From assembly GCF_029962835.1 (NCBI RefSeq), contig NC_080588.1, positions 10,310,001-10,374,000 on the forward strand: a stretch of DNA of 64,000 nucleotides, given 5' to 3'. This document shows, piece by piece, positions 46,747 through 58,798 of the stretch (the stretch's first letter is position 1; the number at the start of each line of letters is the position of its first letter). A program made the position numbers and the translations under genes. The notes under the pieces were generated by a model. The model was not told the origin of the DNA. It ran no database searches and saw only the letters and a program-made list of their open reading frames with translations. Source of the DNA: Magnolia sinica (taxonomy: Eukaryota; Streptophyta; Magnoliopsida; Magnoliales; Magnoliaceae).

Positions 46747-47294
46747 GGGAAAAGGTACCATGCGCTTGAGCTGATGGGACCGTCCCATGAGGTTGAGTTG
46801 TGTCTGCCCCACTGTGATGCGTTTCGAACATCTACCCCATCAGTTAGTGCACCATTCCATCATGGGCCTAGGTGTCAAAAATCAAGTCAATCCGTGACTT
46901 GTGTGGGCCACACCACATACAGAAGTGGGGAGGGGTCGTGCACCATTAAAACATTCATAATCATTTTTTGGGCCCACCGAGATGTGGTTTGCAAATCCAG
47001 CCCATCCATTATGTGTGTCCCACTTGGAGGAGGGTTCAGACCAAGTTTCAGCAGCATTCAAAACTCAAGTGGGCCCCACCAAGTGCTTTTATATGTTTTT
47101 GGCATGTCTTCACATGATTTTAGATGGTATGGCCCACCTGAGTTCTGTATACGGCTGATTTTTGGGATATCCCATAATTTAGAGGGTACCCATCAAATGC
47201 ATGGTGTTGATGGTCGACACGCATCACGGTGGGGCCCACACAGCTCAACCTCACGGGAGCTTATCGTGAGGTCGAGCGCATAGTACCTTTTCCC
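46747..47294. mobile_element. MITE flanked by TA repeats (548 bp)
   Basis: Ends GGGAAAAGGTACCATGCGCT and its inverted counterpart AGCGCATAGTACCTTTTCCC form 20-bp TIRs with one mismatch. Further in, GAGGTTGAGTTGTGT pairs with CACAGCTCAACCTC. Both sides are (TA)n, so it probably inserted into a TA microsatellite. The plus-strand ORF across it is not a gene. Confidence 0.8.
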
Positions 47295-47686
47295 TATATA
47301 TATATATATATATAATGCCATGCAAAACATCCAAATTCAAGTGTAGGCCATTTGATGATTTGATTGCCCTAGTTTTCTATTCATGCCCGGTAGGAACACC
47401 AGTTGAACTGAAAGAAGTCTTCTGTGCATTAGAATTAAAGGCACTCGATCAATAATATTTATTGTGGTTTTAATCATCTAGATTCATTATTCTAATTTGG
47501 TATTACTATATCTACTTTTCTTCATAGTAGCACCATCATTGTCATTTCTCGTGCACACTCCATCTCCATTCCCTTCTTTATCAAGTCCAGAGAAGTTGAG
47601 CAAAACTTAAACTTTTCTATAGGAACCACCATTGTAAGCATGTTTGTTGGATTATCACTGGTATAAATCTTCTTAAGAGTGACATT

Positions 47687-49080
47687 TCATTCCTCTAACA
47701 TTTGCCGGATAAAGTGATAACGAACATCAATGTATTTATTCCGGGAGTGATACATCGAGTTCTTCGCTAAATTGATTGCTCTCTCGTTGTTACAATGCAC
47801 AGACATGGCTTCCTGTTGAAGCCCTAAATCATTCATCACCTCTTTCAACCAAACAGCTTCCTTTATTTCTTTCGTCACTATCATGTATTCAATTTTAGTT
47901 GTTGAAATGGCAACCACATACTGAAGTTTCGACATCCAACTAATAGCTCTACAAGCTAATACAAATGAGTAATCGAAAATTGACATTTTATTGCCCACAT
48001 TCCCTGCATAATTTGTATTCACATAGCCTATGAATTTCTCCTTAGAATTTTTGAAAACCAATACATATTCTGTTGTACCTCATATGTAACTAAGTAACCA
48101 TTTCATTGCTTCCCAATGTTGTTTCCTAGGTTTTGACATATATATGCTCATAGCACCAACCGTATGTGAAATATTTGGTCTTGTATAAACCATGACATAC
48201 ATAAGACTGTTAACCGCGCTCGAGTGGGGCACATGAAATATATACAGCTTTTTTTCATCTGACATAAGATATAACTCTTGATTAAGCCCAAAGTGAACAG
48301 CGTGGGGAGTGCTAACCAATTTTACCTTTTTCAGTCTAAACTTGACTAAAACCTTCTCAAGATATTCCTTATGAGATAATCGTAGCCTGTTGCTTTCCCT
48401 ATCTCTATGTATATTGATGCCGAAAATCTTCTTTGCAACCTTCAGATCTTTCATCTCAAATGTCATAAATAATTGATCCTTTAATATGTAGATTTTGAAC
48501 ATGTTATAGCTGGCGATAAGCATATCATCAATATAGAATACTAGAATAATGAATTCCTTATCACTCAATGATCTAAAATATACACAATGATCGAATTCGC
48601 TTTTGATAAACAACTGACTTAACGTGAAAGAAATAAATTTCTTATATCATTGCATAGACGACCGCTTCAATCCATACAACTACCTCTTTAACCTACAAAC
48701 TATATTTTCATTTCCTTTCACCTCAAACCCTTCAGGTTTCTTCATGTAGATTCACTCTTCTAGCTTTCTATGTAGAAACATAGTTTTCATATCTAACTAT
48801 TTTAATTTCAAATTATATTGAGCAACCAACGCCAATACAAATCTGATAGATAACTTTTTTAGAACTAGCGCGAATATTTTACCAAAGTCGACACCCTCCT
48901 TCTGAGCATGATCCTTCTCTACTAATCTGGCCTCGTACCTATCCAGTTTCTTCTGATAAATCCACTTTCAACTGTTCACTTTACACCAATGGGAAGCTCC
49001 ACCAACTCCCGTGTTATTTTTATATAGAGAGTCTATCTCATCATGCATCGGTTTTATCCACTTCTCTGCATCTATGTCTT
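47687..49080 (-). pseudogene. Copia pol fragment (RT and RNase H)
   Basis: Reading leftwards: RT start remnants (48613-49080, with stops), then RT with FDHCVYFRS and the catalytic FYIDDMLIA (about 48525), KDLKVAKKIFGINIHRD, and VMVYTRPNISHTVGAMS. RNase H follows with FIGYVNTNYAGN, ISWMSKLQYVVAISTTKIEY and HSRNKYIDVRYHFIR, ending near 47690. No LTRs adjoin it; it is a truncated, old insertion. Confidence 0.88.
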
Positions 49081-49128
49081 CTATAGCTTCTTAAAAGTAG
49101 ATATATCCCCCTCATTTGCAATGAGAAT

Positions 49129-52100
49129 GATCGAACCTAAGGATTGACAACCCCAAGTATAAAGCCGCGATATAGTAATAACTCAGTAAAACCGAGGTCG
49201 ATCCACAGGAAATTTGGTGATAATATACTTAAGAACTTAAATTAATAAAAAAAATGGTCTAGGTTGTTAATCCAGCAGAATAGAAGGGTTGTAAAATAAT
49301 TATAAAAAAGACTAAGAATCCAAGAACCCATAATCAATAGATTTTGAATTTAATTCGTCTTCTCGAGTTGATAATTCAACTAGAATCGGATTCTAATTTA
49401 TTATAATCGAAAGATAACACAGTAATATCAATCATAAACATCCAACATATATAAGAATCACGATAGTATTGATCTCTCGTAAAGATATAAGTAATCGCAT
49501 CGCAGAGAATTGAAAGCATCTAATGTACTCGGAAGCAAAATTAGATCAAACAACTTTATAGATTGACTCATTCCCCAATCTAAGAATTTAATCATATCCA
49601 ATCACAATTCAACATAAAAACCTTAAATTTTATTAAAAATGAATTAACTATTAAATATCCATAAAAAGGTTCATCTCTTAGCCTTATTTAAGAGATTAGC
49701 CAAGCATGACTAGCATCTCAAACAAATATATTTAATAAGTAAATAAATAAAACATTAGAAGCAAAAGATTAAGAAGGAAGGATGATTCCGAAGAATCTCC
49801 ACTACTCTTAAGTCTCTCTCACAAGCCCTAATTCGTATTTAGATAATCTTAAAACACCCATTTAAATAGAAAAATTTGCACCAACTTAGAATCGACTTTA
49901 AATTTACGCATTTTTGTTACACGCACTGAAGTCGCACTGAGTCCAACCGAAGATGCCTTTAGCTGCAACCGAATTTTAAAAAATAATAATAATAATAATA
50001 ATATAAAAAATCATAAAGTCTTTGTTTCCCTTAGGTCACACTGAACTCTCCTTAGGGGGCATAAAACATAATTTCAATCGGACTTGAGTGTTAAGTTGAA
50101 TTAACTCTAAAAATTACTATTTCTTACTAGAGTGTTTTATGCACGTTCGGTCAGACTAAACCCAGCTCAAATAGACCGAACAATTTGTTATTTTTATTAT
50201 TATGTTGTATGATTTTTCATTCTTTCTTTCATCCTTTATACTTGGTTTCCTTAGATCTTTGACATATAAATTCTTCGTTAATGACTCTAAACATTTAAGT
50301 TTTCTCTTAATTATTTTTTAAAGCTTTAATCTTATTTCTTAAGCATGATTTTGTCTGTCTCTACAGTTGGCTAGACCCTACTAAAACGTTAGGGTAGGAA
50401 TCCGAAGATTTTCTGCCCTAAGATAACTCTTTAGTTATGCGATTAGAGGTTTTAAATAAGGGACCACAGTTATAGAGAGGAAAGGTGTTAGGCACCCACT
50501 CTATCCGTACAAATGTACAGTATATAATTCACAGGGTCTTACTATTCGTAAGGGTTGGGATTCAGTTCTTTTGTATGAATGAATAGAAATGCTTATGACA
50601 AAATGTGAAATAATTGGCAGGTTTTCTGTTGGCCAAGATTAGACTAAATAGGTAAGCCTCATAATATACTTCTGAGATGATTTGGTGCAAAGTGTTTTAG
50701 ATAATAGATGAATATTGCACTATGCAAATGTTATGGCTAAATAAAGCTCAATTGAGGATTGAATGGTTGGATGGATAGTAGTGTCGTAAAGGTTGAAATA
50801 AGAGGGTTAGATCGAGACCTAGATGGCTCAGGTGTGTTTAGATTTGGTTGAACTTAACTAGACCTGGGTTGATCTCTTTCCTATAGCTCTTTTCCTCCTT
50901 ATTGGAGGAGATGGAGTAGCTAGGCTAAGGCTTAAAAGGACTACTTATGAATTTGTAAATGAGAGGGGATGCTTCCTATATGCTTAAAATGTAAAGGGAA
51001 GTGGGGTATTTATAGCCCTCCAGTCCGATTTTCTGGTAATTCTTGCAAAGCTTGAGGTTAATAAGGGTTTGGATAGTTAAGAATAGAGATTGCATGGTAA
51101 GATCTCATGTGTTGGTTTGTATAGCATAAGGTGTAATTTTAGCTCAAGAGAGGGGCATCGAAGTATTTTCTAGATTTTGCATATACATGAAATAGGCGAG
51201 GACAACAGCACATGAGTGAGCAGCTAGCCGAAGTATGTCCAGTGCCACGTGGCGAGTGACACCCTATGCGACGCTCGCCATTCCTTTTTTGCTTTAGCTT
51301 CGGAGGGAGGCTCCCCTTATATATGTGGACAAGTTTGGTCCTCCAAAGTTTTCTTGTTGTCTCCCTTTTTTTTTTCAAATTGCGCTTTGGAATGGGCTCT
51401 GGCCAAAATGGGTTTATGGACTTGGTTTGACAATGTGAGTTGACTGGGTAGGCTATGTGGGCTGACTAGGTGAATTAACTTAGTGAGTTGACTCGAGGAT
51501 TGACTCTTATATTATAATATATATTCAAGTCGAGCCGCACTCGAGCTCAAGCTCAAGCTTTGAGTTGAGCCGAGTTCGAGTCGAGTCGAGTCAAGATCCA
51601 CTATGATCGTACTCAGCTTGTTTTCAAAATAAGCTAGGTCATATGAAGCTTGGCTCACCTCGAGTCATCGTTTGAGCCAATTCAAGCCGAACTAGATCGA
51701 GCTAAGCCAAGTGAGCTTTTCGAGCTAGCTTGGCTCATGTACAGCCATAATTACGAGTACAATGAATGCTTTGATTTAACAATTGTTTAGCTTAAATTAG
51801 AGAATGATTCAATATATATAATTGATTGATCTATTGTCGCCAAAGAGTACTTTAGATACTTTTTTATTCCCTGCGAGTGCTTTATGAGAGAATCGTTCAA
51901 TTAAAATCATATTCTTATTAGTGTTGATGATTGGGTTAACATAATTATCTTCCAATTGAATAGTATGAGACTTTTATTCCAATTGAGTTATATATTGAAT
52001 CAATGAATGAGATATTATGATTGTTATGAGTGGATTAAAAACCTTTTTCTACTTCGTTGGATTAAAAATTCAAAAAAACCGTTAGCTTTATATTAGTTCA

Positions 52101-52200
52101 AAGTCGTGTTCCCCATTCCTTGAGAATTCGACATCCGTCTCATCATGTTATTACTGCATTACAACCCTACACTTGGGGTTGTTAACCCTTAGGTTCGATC
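49129..52200. repeat. Segment bounded by inverted LTR-like ends
   Basis: The left end GATCGAACCTAAGGATTG followed by ACAACCCCAAGTATA is an imperfect inverted copy of the right end (CTACACTTGGGGTTGT, then CCCTTAGGTTCGATC at 52186-52200). Similarity runs about 70 bp. These ends resemble the 3' end of the Athila LTR. Inside there is no recognisable coding sequence; it contains an (AAT)n tract (49984-50003) and a TCGAG-rich segment (51520-51750). Confidence 0.55.
51520..51760. repeat. TCGAG/GAGCT-rich repeat, hAT-like fragment
   Basis: Repeated CTCGAG, GAGTCGAG and CAAGCT words end in GGCTCATGTACAGCC. The same style appears in the hAT-like repeats at 61558-62925. Only one terminus is plausible. 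Confidence 0.45.
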
Positions 52201-53217
52201 AGTATGGAATGGGGTTTGGATCAAGGTTATGGGTGTGTATCGAAGTTTCTATTCAATCAAGCTTATCGGCCCAAGGTGGGATGCTGTTAGAGGATCATAT
52301 CATCGATCTCCTCATCGCTAGATCCCACCTCCTCAGGTGTGATTCTGCGATTCACCACCAGCATTGCCCTGCAATCAACATGATTGCAAATTCTAATGCC
52401 TACTAGATGTGGATCATCACCACAAACACGAAGTTGCCCTAAGTCCTTCGTCATACAATCAATGGAAACCTGCAGCTCTTGCATGACTCGCCTATTCTCC
52501 TACTGAGCCGCTTTGAAAGTCGTTATTGTTAAAGGATAATCCCCTGGAACACTATCCATAGGATTGTTGCCTAACCTGTCATTAGAGGTCATCGATATGA
52601 GGAAAAACCTAGATTTAATAACAAACTGACGTAGGGAAGAATGTGATGAGGACGATCATCATCTTCCTCGATCGATAAATGTCTTGAATCCACAAGGCAC
52701 TCTTGAATCCACAAGAGAATTTTCTCGAATCCACGAGGGAAATAATATAAATCTGAGAATTTTAATTAATAGATTCTGGAAAAAAAAAGTGTTAAACATG
52801 CTTAAATAATCATAAACAAACTCTAAAATGCAATTAAAAGATTCTTAATCAAATAAGGAAACAAATTCTAAAAAAATGTGCAAATTTCCACGTCCATCGA
52901 CCCTTCGTCAAACAGTTGAGTTGATCGATCAAATGGGCTCAAAAACATCCAGAGATTAAAACTAAAAATTATGTGAATTTCAACCTGTCGACCCAATTAG
53001 TCAACCTATCAAATAAGGCCTTCAAAATGTCTACCATATCTGTCAATCTGTCAAAACTATCAAAAATTGTCCAGCAATCAATCCGGAATTTCTTGTGGAA
53101 TTTTGACCTGTCAACTTAATCGGTCAATCGATCAAACTATGGTTAATTTTATCGATTTTCATCGACTTCTTTCGATCCATGTGTGTTAGGAACATGCTTG
53201 ATCCTTGTCCTACATCA
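52201..53217 (-). mobile_element. Truncated gypsy element, 5' LTR plus gag start
   Basis: The minus-strand LTR 53217-52627 (591 bp) starts TGATGTAGG and ends CCCTACGTCA, as in the intron-4 element. It is followed by a decayed primer site and a gag start (MQELQVSIDCMTKDLGQL, GSSDEEIDDMIL, 52484-52287) parallel to 38060-38260. It stops at 52201, where the inverted-end segment begins. Confidence 0.8.
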
Positions 53218-54613
53218 GTCCGGGCATCGATTGACCTAGCTTAATTGAGCTTAGGTTAGATCTTAAGTTGGGGCAGGCCACAAGTAAACCTAGCTTGATA
53301 ATGGGTTGGGCTCGAGTTAACCCTTAACTAGACCCACCGCCCAAGTTGCACCTCTAAGTATCATATGTATAATTTTCCATGTATGGTACAAGTTAATAAT
53401 ATCTGATGGGCCTTCCTACTATGTCCACCAAAAAAAATCCTAATTTGAGAACAATTACTTTTCTAACATTTCACATTAACAATGCAATGTATTGAATTAC
53501 CATTATGCATACTTAATAGAAAAATGCAATATACACATTCTATACAAATTAGTTAGTTGTAAGAGACTCCAAGATAATGATCATTTCCATTGGTTGATAT
53601 CATAGTACATTCGTTAAGTGAACAAGCAAGTCTTGTTTTTTATAAGCTTGTTCTATATCATTAATTTAATCACACTCTATCAAGCACATTTAACTCTGCA
53701 TCTATACATGCACATAATCTCAATGCTTTGGTCATAATGTACACATATCTATTTTTTGGAATGAACCGTTTAAGCTTTTATCTTAAAAAACGGGGGTTTT
53801 CTTTTCTATTTTTCCAAACATGATTAACTAAATTATATAAAGATTTTTAGGGTGGAATGGTTCATGACTATTCTTGAATTCTTCCAGAACAGTTTTCAAC
53901 CATTCCTAATCAGCGATTTTGGTGTGATATCAGTACCTTAGATAAGTTTCTTACACATTATTATACATTAATGGTATCATGTGATTAGCTTTGGTCTTCC
54001 TTTGAACCATCTTCATGGCTTAACCTTGGTTGCATTCCCAACATACTTATAATCTAGTCAAAGTCATACACATATTCTTGAGAATGCATATCTTTATCTT
54101 ATTACTACTGCCTATGAGTATCATGTAAGAATTCTATAAGGTGGGCCTTATTGATCAATAGTCTGGATTGTGATTGGGTATACCAGTGGGCCCCACTAAA
54201 TTGTGATACATTCAGAAATTCGTGTAAGGGGTGGAGTGTTACAACTGTGATACACACACACAGTTTTTTAAAGGAATAAGGATTGTCAAATTCATGTGGA
54301 TCCATAGGGAGAGGAGTTTTGATGGGTTTCAAACTCCTCTGCCCTCTACATTATAAAACAGGGTTGGGTCCCCAATCCAACACAACCAACAGAAGTTTCA
54401 ACCCTATCACAGCTTCTTTAAGGGTATAAGGAGAGGAAGACTTCGGCATCCTATTTACAGCAACGGCGTCTCAATCAGGTACGCCATGTATTCAATATTC
54501 TTGATCTCCATATCCGATGCATAGCACGGTCCTTATTATTCCGCATAGAGACTTACATATCATTGTTGTGAAGCAATAAGGACACATGAGTCACACCCAT
54601 CATACCTTGGTAA
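53218..54613. other. Intergenic stretch without recognised features
   Basis: AT-rich sequence with no supported ORF and no clear transposon end. Short TCGAGC-like words near 53220-53350 may be a worn repeat. Confidence 0.4.
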
Positions 54614-57530
54614 TAATGTAGAGTGCATGGGCCCTAGATACATTCCTAACTCAACTGAAACTAAAAAAACCTGCGCGGAAGTGGAAGTAGTCGGTCAAAT
54701 TAGAGCCCAATTTTATGTAGGGCATGATGTAACTGCACCTCAGGTGTGTTCAGTTTGAACAAATTCATTCTGGATAGAGATAAATTGACGTGTGAAGTTT
54801 GAATTATAAATCACCCGTAACTTTTGATTCAGGTGTTCACTCCCCAAGTATAGAGTTGTGATGTAGTAATAAACTAGGTAAGACCGATGTCGAATCCCAA
54901 GGGACTGAAACCTGTACGTCATCTGAAAATAACTAGAACTAGACTAAGATGAAATCTAAATCAATTGTAATTTGATGAATAATGGTGAAATACTGATCTA
55001 AAACTTTGAAGAATTCAAAGGTAGGAAACTAGGGATTCAGAGGATCCACTTGTAGAGATCAGGGAGATCTTATGCCTGTTTCAAGAACTCAACTGGACTT
55101 AGAGTCTCATCTTCATCCAGTGAAGGGTGTAACCATGAAAATCAACTGAACTTCCTTTGATATAGTTTTCAAAAGATGAAAGGTATATGAATTAAAATGG
55201 ATTCTATCACCAAACCATGCCCAGGAGACAAAGTAAACAACAGAATTAAACTAATTAAAACCAATCAACAAGATATGAGGGTTAGGAAAGGTTCCGTCAT
55301 TCGACCATGCCCAGGAGACGATGGTGAACAACAGGGCTTCCTGACGTCATAAACATAAAAAAGGATAGGGAATATGCTCAAAGCTATCGCAGACCCATTG
55401 TAATTTTAGTCACAACAGACCATTAAAAACTGAAAATATTTCCTTAATTAAACTCGTATCAAGTTCAATTCAATCTAAATAAAAGGCATAAACAACAAGT
55501 CTTCCCATCATGCTACAAGCTTCACCTCTTAGCCTAGCTAAGAGGTTTAGCTCATCATGATGGAGCTAGATCTCTCAAAAATAGAAAAATAAAAACATAA
55601 TCAAAGAAATTTCTAACAAATACTTCTCTATTTCTCTTCCTCTCTCCCTGACGTCCCAGCTAACTGCTTGCCTCCACCGCAGATTGAATAGAAATTCCCT
55701 CACTCCTCTTCTCTCTCTCTTTTCCTTTTAACGTTATTGGCCCATAAAGTCCAGGCGCTGTTCGGACGCATGGCCTGCGCAAAGGCTTCCGCTGTGTTGA
55801 TGGTGGAGCCCATTATTGATTTTAACAGGAGAATCCAAGCTGTCCATTGCGTTCCTCTCAAAAAACCAGTTGGAAAGGGGTATTTATATACATCTTTTGA
55901 TGCGGCCTATTGAATCTTTGCTTCCATCGTTCATCCTGCATTTTAACAGTTAAAAACCGATCATTGTTGTTCTCTGGAATTACGTCATCTAGGTTAGGAT
56001 GATGGGGAGCGTGGGCTTCTTATGGACGGTCCAGATCCGACCGATGAAGCACGGTGGTGGCCCACAAGATTCCTCTGCAGGCTCTGTTCTTACGTAAACA
56101 GAGAAAAAACAGATTTCTTCCGCTGTACTGCTGGTGGGGCCCATGATTAAATTCAGTTGGAAAATCCACACCGTCCATTGAAATACTGGCGAAAATCCAG
56201 TGAGGAATGAGTAGTTTTGATAGGTTCTTGTGTGGCCCACTGTACTAATTCAATTCGCTGTTCATCTTATGTTTTCTGACGATTCACATGTGTACATGTG
56301 CATGGGCCAAAAAGGAAAGCTAGGTGATGGTCACGCCCCCCTTCTGGGCACGTTAAACGGTCCAAATCATCAAAATATGATATAGGTGGGACCCACTAAC
56401 CAAAAATGGACGAACAGCATCCGTCCGTTGTCCCTGCTTAAGAAGAAGACGGGTCAGCCCGTCTTTAACCAGGTTGACCATCTGGTGCACGGCCAGTGCG
56501 TGTACACTATGTACACGCACTGTACATGTAGGGTCCACTGTGATGTTCGTGAGACATCTGCTCCATCCATTTGATGTGTCACTCTATTTAAGGAGTTAAG
56601 AACAAAATTGAAGCATTTTCAGATACCAGGCGGGCCCCAAATCACTGATTTATGGGCTGATCTGTCCGTTGGGCCACTTCCAAAGGGATCCAATGGCTGA
56701 AATTTGACGTGTACGGTTAGTTTTTGGTCCTCGAGACATGTATAAAGTTTCAAACCGAATAGATGATGGAAACCCAGTGATCTTGCATGATGGCTGACTT
56801 TCAGGCCGCTTGAGCTTCAGTTTCTCGATTTTCGCGGATCTCTGGCATGTAATTTCGTCGATCATGGTCCCCTGGAGTCCGTCCCTTGCCTTTAGTATCA
56901 TCAGAGCGTTAAATTCATGCTTTAAGCTTCCTTTTCAGTCCATACTCGTAAATACACTATGCATCACAAGCATGATAAAGCGGGCCATTAAACGGTATTA
57001 TGTTCGTAAATCCAAGCAATAACTGGGGTCTAATATGCAATATTTGACCCTCAACATCAGGCATCATCATGAAATACATGACCTATCAATCTTTATTTAG
57101 CGGGCCATCCAAGGGTCATATATGTCCGTTTTGTGAGAAATTGCATCCTTCCGGTTCAAAATTGTGATTTTAAGAAAAAAAATACTATTTTTAGTAATTT
57201 CTTTTTTTTTTTTATCATATCTCCTTTTTTTAGAGTTTTAGATTTATTTGTCATTTTAGAAATTGTTTGTAATCATGCTAAGAATCATTTAATAAAGTTT
57301 GACTTGACTTTTTATTTTTAACAAACTAAGCTTTGAAAAAGTTTTACTATTTTAAATATTTTTTTAATTAAGGGATGTAATTGGAAAGTCTTGGTATCAT
57401 ATCTCAATCCAATTTTGAATTTCTTTATTTTATCTCTTGGATTCAAGAATTACCTTGCGAATTCAAGGTTTTACTCATTTGACGGTAATTTTCTTCTCAT
57501 TATTCCATGCCCTTCTCTATGGGATTGGAC
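54614..57530 (+). repeat. LTR-like repeat copy 2, split by an Athila-like solo LTR
   Basis: The parts 54614-54828 and 57062 to about 57530 are collinear with copy 1 in the P450 intron. Start TAATGTAGAG and the end region CAAGAATTACCTTGCG resemble gypsy LTR ends. Without the insert it is about 0.7 kb. It keeps the undisturbed site of the copy-1 insertion (CAAATTAGAGCCCAAT near 54703). Confidence 0.7.
54834..57056 (-). mobile_element. Athila-like solo LTR (2223 bp)
   Basis: On the minus strand it starts TGTTGAGGGTCAAATATTGC and ends ACTTGGGGAGTGAACA, and is collinear with the Athila LTRs at 371 and 9956, though more diverged. The target duplication tcagg is perfect (54829-54833 and 57057-57061). 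With no internal region, it is a solo LTR from LTR-LTR recombination. Confidence 0.93.
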
Positions 57531-57609
57531 ACTAACCGGCCACCTGGGATAATGATGGACCTGAACTCGATAGTGACCCCTCCAGTACCCACCTCAGTGT
57601 TGGTCAGAA

Positions 57610-58030
57610 AAGCTCTATAGGCCCCACAATGATATATGTTTTTCATCCATGCCATCCGTTAATGTTGGTATGAGTCAAAAATGAGGCAGATCCAAAGCTC
57701 AAGTGGACCACACCAAAGGAAGTAGTGTGGATAGCGGTTACCATTGAAGCCTTCCTAAGGCCCCCCACAATGTTTATTTGTCATCCAACCTGTTCATAAA
57801 GTCACATAAACTTGGATGAAAGGAAATCATAAAAATCAGCTGGATCCAAAACTTCTCTGACCCATAAGAAGTTTTTAATGATGGGCATTCAATCCCCATT
57901 ATTTCTTGTGGTGTGGTCTACTTGAGATTTGGATCAAACTCATTTTTCAAATGATGCCCTAAAATGAGATGTCAAAATGGTTGAATGGCATGGATAAAAC
58001 ATATACATTATGGTGGGGCCTATAGAGCTT
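57610..58030. repeat. MITE with long TIRs, copy 2
   Basis: AAGCTCTATAGGCCCCAC at the left pairs exactly with GTGGGGCCTATAGAGCTT at the right. Inverted similarity continues through the CCATGCCATCC and GGCATGG region. Same internal sequence as 44070-44481. Confidence 0.85.
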
Positions 58031-58659
58031 TGATCTACTCGGTATTAAAGGTGTCACTGCGAAATCCGGACTACATATGTGGTTCAATTTATAAATTGTG
58101 ATTGATCAAGCGATCGTTGTACTACTGATCATTCATAAGGGATCCACCTAATCACCCAACAATTTGTCCTATTACTTTATATAAGCTTACATGATCTGAC
58201 TACAAGCAGAACTGATTACACAAATATCTGTTATCTCATTCTGATCATCTCATGAATTATCGTTGCAAGTATATCTCATGTATGCATATATCTCATCATG
58301 CACTACTTCTATGGTAGATACCCAACGGCCCAATCGTCTATGCTGTTGAAAAGCAGACCAAACCTCATGATGTCAACACACCAGAGAATAAAATATTGTA
58401 TACATCTATCACTAATATATGTGCATGAATATCACCACAACCACGCATACATCAGATATTCATCTAATGTTTCCATAAGTATATATATATGTCTCAGTGT
58501 ACATTCGATGGACCACATAATCCAACAGAATCAAAATGCCAAGGATTTCAGCATGTCCATTTTATGAGAAGAAAAGCTAAAAAATGAGATAAAGAGTCAT
58601 AATGTTGTAAGACATGGCCCATTACAATAGAGGGCTGTGAGATGTCTTTGTAATAAATG

Positions 58660-58663
<4 letters not shown>

Positions 58664-58711
<48 letters not shown>
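58664..58711 (+). repeat. (TA)n microsatellite
   Basis: About 47 bp of pure TA repeat, 52 bp beyond the stop codon of the PLC-X gene (downstream on its minus-strand sense). It may lie in the 3' UTR. Confidence 0.95.
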
Positions 58712-58713
<2 letters not shown>

Positions 58714-58762
58714 AGCCGTTGATATTATTTATTTTTTTGTTGTCATATCCTCTTCTTTCTAC

Positions 58763-58798
58763 TTATGGAGGAGTGCATGCTCCTGAGGTAGATCCAGG
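58763..58798 (-). CDS. PLC-X terminal micro-exon (36 bp)
   Basis: Acceptor TTTTCAATGCAG, then 11 codons PGSTSGACTPP and TAA (58763-58765). Joined to exon 60477-60391 it gives CDDVHACVPGSTSGAC, the expected family ending. Confidence 0.88.
   Translation of the reverse strand, partial: PGSTSGACTPP

Noticed and set aside
46522-47283. 253-codon plus-strand ORF
   Set aside because: It runs through a (TTTTTA)n tract and across the MITE at 46747-47294. Its codon content reflects those repeats and no domain is visible.
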